A stretch of 64,000 nucleotides of DNA from Syngnathus acus (lineage: Eukaryota > Chordata > Actinopteri > Syngnathiformes > Syngnathidae): assembly GCF_901709675.1 (NCBI RefSeq), contig NC_051088.1, forward strand, positions 20,064,693-20,128,692, written 5' to 3'. The stretch's first letter is position 1. Every line of letters begins with the position of its first letter. The notes beneath the pieces were generated by a model. The model had not been told where the DNA came from. It saw nothing but the letters and a program-made list of their open reading frames with translations, and ran no database searches. Below are positions 58,537-64,000 of this stretch, one piece after another. A program made the translations under genes and the position numbers.

Positions 58537-59260
58537 CAGTGGTGTCCCAACCTTTTTTCATCCATGGCCCACCTTCATTGAAAAAAACTCTAGAGGCACA
58601 CCACCACCAAAAATCTTATATACCAGGTTCTATATTAAAATTAGTTGTTATGTACGACAAAATATAATGTCCAATTCCTATAAATATAGAGTTGAATAAT
58701 TGAATGAAAAAAGAATATTCTTTTTTAAAATTGTACTTTTTTTCCTAATAAAGTGACGGTTTTAGACAGTGTAAGGAATAAACTATTGAATGCGATTGTG
58801 ATTAAAATCCAAAAGAATCAACATGACCGTTTACTCTTTTAGACTAGCTCTATAAATATTGTGACGATTAGAACAAAGTCACGTTTAAAGACGCCTTGCT
58901 GTTCTGGCAGCAGCTGAGTGGTTGTCACAGTGAAGTTGTCACGACTTGACTGTGTATTTTAATTTGGTGAAAATTACACAATCCAGGTTCTCCGTCAGTC
59001 CCCAAACGCACCACGGCCTTCAGTGTCACTGTTATCAAAAGCACACAGCAGCACACACATAAACCGATGCAGCACAGGGAGCGACACAACATGAAATCTC
59101 AAGATTCTCCGATTAGCCACGCACGCACGATTAGCAAGTGGCTGACCAGGCCTTGTGCTAACCGTTAAAGGTTTTGCGATCCTGTTTAAAATGTGCTTCG
59201 TAATTAATACTGGACAATTTTCCACAGCACAGTTGGACATCTCTTGTTTGGGAAACACTG
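58537..59260. mobile_element. Non-autonomous hAT element, 724 bp
   Basis: Terminal inverted repeats are CAGTGGTGTCCCAACC at the left and, inverted, CAGTGTTTCCCAAACAAG at the right. They are flanked by 8-base target duplications matching at seven positions (GGCTAAAA at 58529-58536, GACTAAAA at 59261-59268). No transposase is encoded; a 127-codon minus-strand frame at 58995-59378 crosses the right end and is not real. Confidence 0.88.
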
Positions 59261-59268
59261 GACTAAAA

Positions 59269-59397
59269 GTAGTGCACCAATGATATTTTATGTTTTCAAT
59301 AGGAGGTGGAAATAGAGGGGGCAGTGGCAGAGGAGAAGAGAACAATAACGTGTTTGCTTCAGAATGAAATATTTTCACTTTTGCTGAGTCCTTGGGT
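59269..59397. other. No feature seen
   Basis: Short unique-looking interval. Confidence 0.4.
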
Positions 59398-59590
59398 TAT
59401 CCCAAAACATGCATACTTTAACTGATGGCTCTAACTGTTCCTTAAGTGTGAAGCCTGAAGTTGAGGGTGGTTTTTTTCCGCATATGCAGTAGGTATGGTG
59501 TGTTTTACTTGCAGTCAGTCCAACGTGTACCCTGTCTCTTGACCAAAATCACATGGGATAAGCTTTCACATTCACTATGAGCAGGATGAG
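59398..59590 (+). mobile_element. Degraded tRNA-derived SINE, 3' part
   Basis: TATCCCAAAACATGCATAC, CAGTCAGTCCAACGTGTACC, CCTGTCTCTTGACC and ACATGGGATAAGC follow SINE order. Tail lost. Confidence 0.6.
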
Positions 59591-60239
59591 TAGGAGCAAG
59601 ACTCACGATGAACAGGTTGAGTAAGAGCAAGATGATGGGGCATTGTTGTTTTTATATTATTCTTTTTTTTTTTTTAAATACAACTGATTAAATTTGTGGA
59701 TAAAACAAAGGAAGTGAAAACTTGTATGTCCCCAGAGAAGAAAACAAGGCACAGAAAAGACTGTTGTGGGTACACATGGTAAAACACTGAGCCACAACTT
59801 AGAAACACAGCAAGCCTGATTCACTGATGATCAGCAAAGATAATGCCTATTATCAACTAGTGACAGGCCACTTATTCAAGCCACCTTTTTAACACTGCCG
59901 GTACCTGCAATCTGCATTCATGCAGTGAAGTCATGAGCTTTCTTGTGATTATCATCAAGTCAAAGAGGAAGGTGACTATTTCCACAGTCAGCTATTATTT
60001 ACTTCTATTTAGAGGCTGGTTGAGGCACGGAACAGAGAGGTATAAAACTGCTAAACTGCAAAGCCTTAGGGGCTACTCAGAGTAAGAAGGTGAACGCATG
60101 CCAGGAGACCTTGGACTTTGTCTCCTTCTTGACAGACAAGGAAGCTTTAATTGCACCACAAACACAACCCTTTCGAGAATATGAAGCCAGCTCACACAAT
60201 ATTTGTTTGGATCAAATTAAGGTCCCTCTGTCAATAGCT
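59591..60239. other. No gene seen
   Basis: Unique-looking; T-run at 59663-59676. Confidence 0.45.
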
Positions 60240-60548
60240 GCCAGGAGCACTGGTTAGCACATCGCCTCACAGTTCAGAGGTGCAGGGTTCGATTCCGGCT
60301 CCGGCCTTCCTGTGTGGCGTGTTCTCCCATTGCTGGGTCCTCCCACATTTGAAAGACATGCTTGGTAGGCCGATTGACCACTCAAATTGTCCGTAAGTGT
60401 GAGTGGTTGTTTGTGTATGTGTGTCCTGTGATTGGCTAGCAACCAGTTCGGGGTGTACCTCGCCTACCACCCAAAGTACTGCTGGAATATTCTCCAGCAC
60501 GCCTGCGACGCTCGTGAGGATAAAGCGGTTCCGAAAATGGATGGATGG
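60240..60548 (+). mobile_element. tRNA-derived SINE, full length
   Basis: A box TGGTTAGCACATCGCC at 60251-60266 and a canonical B box GGTTCGATTCC at 60286-60296 give the internal RNA polymerase III promoter. The body follows: CTGTGTGGCGTGTTCTCCC, ACATGCTTGGTAGGCCGA, GTGATTGGCTAGCAACC, GGGTGTACCTCGCC, GGATAAAGCGGTTCCGAAAA and a (GGAT)n tail. This is one of the two best-preserved copies. Overlapping open frames on the minus strand are artefacts. Confidence 0.95.
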
Positions 60549-60668
60549 AAAAGCAAACAGTTGGTTTTCAGTCAGATGACAGGGACAATATGTTGAAGGT
60601 TCAAAAATCTAATTTTATGTAATAAGGCGTAAAAGATTGCCATCTACTGAAATAAAACACCCATATCA

Positions 60669-61027
60669 CCCATCCATTTTCTATACCGCTTGTCCCCACG
60701 GGGGTCGTGGGCGTGCTGGAGCCTATCAGAGCAGTCATTGGGCAGTAGGCGAGGTACACCCTGAACCAGTTGCCAACCAATCGCAGGGCACACAGAGACG
60801 AACAACCATTCGCACTCGCACTCACCCTTAGGGGCAATTTGGAGTGCTCAATTGGCCTACTAAGCATGTTTTTGGGATGTGGGAGGAAACCGGAGTGCCC
60901 GGAGAAAACCCACGCGGGCACGGGGAGAGCATGAAAACTCCACTCAGGGAGGGCCGAAGGTGGAATCGAACCCGCACCCTAACTGTGAGGTGGACGTGCT
61001 AACCAGTGCAACAACGTGCCGCCCGAG
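60669..61027 (-). mobile_element. tRNA-derived SINE, full length, with perfect target duplication
   Basis: On the minus strand the head reads GGGCGGCACGTTG, then A box TGCACTGGTTAGCACGTCC at 61009-60991, B box GGTTCGATTCC at 60972-60962, and a complete body ending in GTATAGAAAATGGATGG. It is flanked by an exact 8-base duplication CCATATCA at 60661-60668 and 61028-61035. Many CpGs survive, so it is a fairly young insertion. It lies inverted relative to the copy at 60240. Confidence 0.96.
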
Positions 61028-61035
61028 CCATATCA

Positions 61036-61852
61036 TATGTATGATAATCAACCAGCAGTTTGAATCCAGCAGTATGCTCCATGTACTAAATGTCCCTGCC
61101 TTACTGTGCCAAAGACGTTTGATTGTTCCATTGTTTAGTTTTAGAGGTCCAACAGTAACTTTTTTGTGTTCATAACTCTTTGCTTTGTCATTACTTTTCT
61201 CAGTTTTGTGTGTAGACCTATAAGAACATGTGTTTGTGGTTTTCTTTTTAATTGCTCAAGGCTAATATTTTTGCATTGCATTGTATTCAATCTTAAGGCA
61301 GTTACATTTCAATCTATAATTAAAAATCTTCCTCTGGCATTCACTAAAAAATAAGTTGCAGTCGATGGCATTTTGATATCTGCAGGGCTAACCTTTAGCA
61401 ACTTCACCCAGAGGGGTGCATTATGAAATAGGGGGATTGTCCTTGGCATGTCTTTATTCACACTCTCTATGGTGAAGTGCATCTCATTTGGAAAAATGCC
61501 AAATTGCAGATAAAGTGCAAAAGTATCATTAATAAATGTAGTTTGGAAAGATGTTTTAGATTACATTTTCACACGTTGGTAAAACAGTTTCGCCAATTGT
61601 GTCACTTTGTAGTCTCATAGTAATGATGAGAACGTGTTTTTTAAAGATTTGTTTTACTGAAATTGTCGATTTTTTTTGTAATGTTATCGCGTATCACCAC
61701 AACATGCACCCTGCTTCTGTTATAGTAGGTAGGCTTGAGATGAGGCCTACAGTTGTATAGAGGAGTCCTGAGAAGTGAATTTATTTTGTGCATTAACCCC
61801 TATGTGTTTTGTTTAACTTCCCAATATACATTATTATTGTATATCTGAGTGC
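61036..61852. other. No gene seen
   Basis: AT-rich unique-looking sequence. Confidence 0.45.
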
Positions 61853-62165
61853 TTACCGTATTTTCAGGACCACAAGTCGCTCCGGAGTACAAGTCGCATC
61901 AGCCATAAAATGCATTATAAAGAAAGAAAAGACACATATCAGTTGCACTGGAGTATAAGTCACATTTTTGGGGGGATTGTATTTGATAAAATCCAACAAA
62001 AAGAACAGACATGTCATCTTGAAAAGCAATTTCAAATAAAAATAGAATAAAGGCAACAACAGGCTGAATAATTTTACGGTATGCTAACTTTACACGATAC
62101 AAACAATGAACTGAGAACGTGCCTAGTATGTTAACATAACATATTAAGAGTTATTCAGATAGCAA
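61853..62165. mobile_element. MITE-like repeat (GTATTTTC ... ATAAGTCGC family)
   Basis: TTACCGTATTTTCAGGACC, CAAGTCGCTCCGGAGTAC and GAGTATAAGTCACATTTTTG are words of a fish dispersed element with a TACCGTATTTTCCGGA terminus. CAACAACAGGCTGAATAAT and AACTGAGAACGTGCCTAG belong to its inside. The opposite terminus is missing. Confidence 0.75.
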
Positions 62166-62309
62166 GTATAGCATAAAGAAATATTTATCTTCTGTGTCAC
62201 TTTTAAAGGCATAAAGGAAGAAACCATTCAATTCTGGATATGGATAGAAAGTGAGATAGAGACATAACTGATAACTTGTCTACTTGTCACCTTATTGAGG
62301 TGTGTGTGG

Positions 62310-62780
62310 GGGGGTGTATGGGTCGCTGATCCTAGGAGCAGGGTCACACATGGTAAGCAGGTCCTTGTGGAGGAGCCAGACAAGGCACTGCTCAGAATCC
62401 CCCTTTGATGAATAGAATTATTGGACAACATTTTCCGTGGGTCACCAGGCCCCTCATCTGTAGCCAGGCCTTGATGGCGAGCGCCTGTTGGCCAGGTCTG
62501 TTAACATGGGACTTGGTTGGGCACAGCCTAAAAAGGGAACATCTCATGGGCATCGCCACCAGTGGGAGAGGCCAAGGGGGTCTGGAGAGTTGGAGGTCCG
62601 ATCGCAGGCTACAGATGCTGGGACAATGAATGTTACTTCTCGACAAAATATAGTTGGACTGGCTTCCCCAAACAGCGAGCTCGGGCTCCGGTGGAAGTCC
62701 CCTTGATATGGGTTGAACTCACTTCAACTCTGGCATTGCCCACGTTGAGAGGTGTTGAGCAGATTTGGGCAGACTTATGA
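62310..62780 (+). pseudogene. RTE-like LINE 5' leader and endonuclease start, degraded
   Basis: The leader contains CGCTGATCCTAGGAGCAGGG, GGAGCCAGACAAGGCACTGC, GGCGAGCGCCTGTTGGCC and GTGGGAGAGGCCAAGGGGG, in the order of a common fish non-LTR element. The endonuclease start follows: GTMNVTS near 62623-62643, then IVGLASPNSELGLRW, which corresponds to the expected DIVGLTSTHxLGSG block. About 15 codons between them are deleted. The frame breaks soon after and the reverse transcriptase is absent, so this is a 3'-truncated fragment. Confidence 0.75.
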
Positions 62781-64000
62781 AGAAGACTGAAGTATCAATC
62801 GAAACTGTCAGCAGGTAACTTAAATTTGTATTGTCTGAACAAGAGAATCTGTTTATATTATTACGAAGACATGATGAATCTCAGAAATAATCTTTTATGA
62901 ATGACCTTAAATACCTTTTTCCAACCTCTCCTTGCTCACTTGTTAAATAATTTGCATTTAGTGGGCGGGAGCTTTTGAAATAACTTCAGCTCTGCATTGA
63001 ATGAACTCCTTATGCAGCGATGACTTTGACCTTTCTCGCACTCAATACGCCACAAAATAAATTGGAGCACCTTCATCTCGTTCTCTTTCTTGCACCCATT
63101 AGGACTCCCTTCCATTCTTGGGTGATCTCTCATGCATGTTCTAACAATATGCACTTTTCACCTTTAGCCACTTGGATTGTTTCCTACATTGCTTTTGATC
63201 CAGTCCTCACTTCACCGCATCCTTCTCATCTTGCATGAGCTGCTAAAGCTGATGGCGCCACCCTGATGACATATATTGATTGGGTCTGCAAGCTAGACCT
63301 TGGAAATGGCTTGATGACAAAGTGAGAGTTAATCAAAGCTGCAACACAAGATGAGACTCATTCTTATCAATGAAACTGCTTTTTCCCTATTATAGAAGAG
63401 AGGAAAAGCAAGACTGACTTGCTGTCCTGGACTTTTAATGGGGAAATAAGCTGCACAATCAGCAGAACATAGTTGCTACAGCGTTGCTGGTGCTAATCAC
63501 TAAAACTTGATGTGGAGATTTGAGTACAAAAAAAACTGATAAATTGTACAGTACATCTTAAAAGCAGCTTCATATTCTGTGTAAAGCTGCTGGTCCAACA
63601 TAAAAAGTCACTTCTGACAAAGCACATTTTCAGATTTGGCACATAAAATCATGCAAAGTACGGTACGTACTATAAGATAATCAGACTGATTTTAAGCCTG
63701 ATACTCCCATTGTGACCATAGCCAGCAAAGAGTTAAAAGAAGACTTGAAAGGTTTACCTTGTGGTGTGAAGTGTGTTAAGAATGAAGGCGCTTACACACT
63801 CCACTTAGTTTTTGCCGTGCCCTACCCAGAGTAGGTCGCAGAACGGTGCGGGAATATCAGTGGAACGCCGGCTTTATTTGGCACTAGTTGCTCATAGACC
63901 GGGTGGTGACTGACAGTGGCGCTACATATTATTAATGGACTCTCATTCACCTAACTCTTGTTGTTTAAAATGTGTATAACTTTAACGGGTGTATAATTGG
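62781..64000. other. No gene seen
   Basis: Unique-looking. A GC-richer patch at 63790-63930 (GCCGTGCCCTACCC, GAACGGTGCGGG) may be another repeat but I cannot name it. Confidence 0.4.

Noticed and set aside
60251-60296. A and B boxes considered as a functional tRNA gene
   Set aside because: No cloverleaf can be drawn beyond the two boxes and the sequence continues into a SINE body; same for the copies at 60669-61027 and 25328-25522.
1-64000. Search for a new gene system or cluster
   Set aside because: No group of intact, co-oriented genes exists here; all coding-like sequence other than slitrk6 is broken transposon or unrecognised single frames.

Overview
The window is nuclear DNA from a ray-finned fish, most likely a percomorph teleost. 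Three things point there: a recognisable slitrk gene at the left edge, dispersed tRNA-derived SINEs with the usual teleost body and a GGATGG tail, and remnants of LINE, hAT, PIF/Harbinger and Tc1 families that are common in fish genomes. I cannot name the species. Nothing looks bacterial, viral or organellar.

Only one protein-coding gene can be supported. The first 148 codons of slitrk6 lie on the minus strand at 1-445. They encode a signal peptide, an N-terminal cysteine cluster and the first leucine-rich repeats, and a clear splice acceptor sits just upstream at 461-462. The gene continues beyond base 1. Its non-coding first exon and promoter must lie to the right. Two weak candidates are given: a donor at 1496-1498 below a more GC-rich block, and a CpG-dense block at about 9.6-10.33 kb.

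The remaining 63 kb reads as the gene desert that flanks SLITRK6 in other vertebrates. In mammals SLITRK1, SLITRK6 and SLITRK5 sit far apart in one large desert, and the side upstream of SLITRK6 faces SLITRK5. The desert here falls into repeat-poor and repeat-rich parts. About 10.3-12.6, 18.7-25.3, 26.7-34 and 42.5-51 kb are almost free of recognisable transposons and are the best places to look for conserved regulatory DNA, though conservation cannot be tested from one sequence.

The repeat-rich parts are: 6.9-9.4 kb (SINEs, a hAT remnant with a BED zinc-finger ORF, and a perfect 66-bp inverted repeat); 13-18.7 kb (SINE pieces, a LINE reverse transcriptase remnant, a 551-bp hAT element); 34.7-36.9 kb (Harbinger and Tc1 fragments, a SINE, LINE 3' ends); 38.8-42.5 kb (hAT ends and a Harbinger remnant bracketed by a 187-bp direct repeat identical at 186 positions); and 51-62.8 kb (SINEs, four LINE remnants, a 724-bp hAT element with target-site duplications).

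None of the transposon ORFs is intact. I did not find a new gene system. The most unusual structures are the perfect palindrome at 8824-8961, the near-identical direct repeats around decayed Harbinger sequence, the LINE fragment at 57.35-57.87 kb whose domains are in permuted order, and the CpG-dense block near 9.6-10.3 kb.
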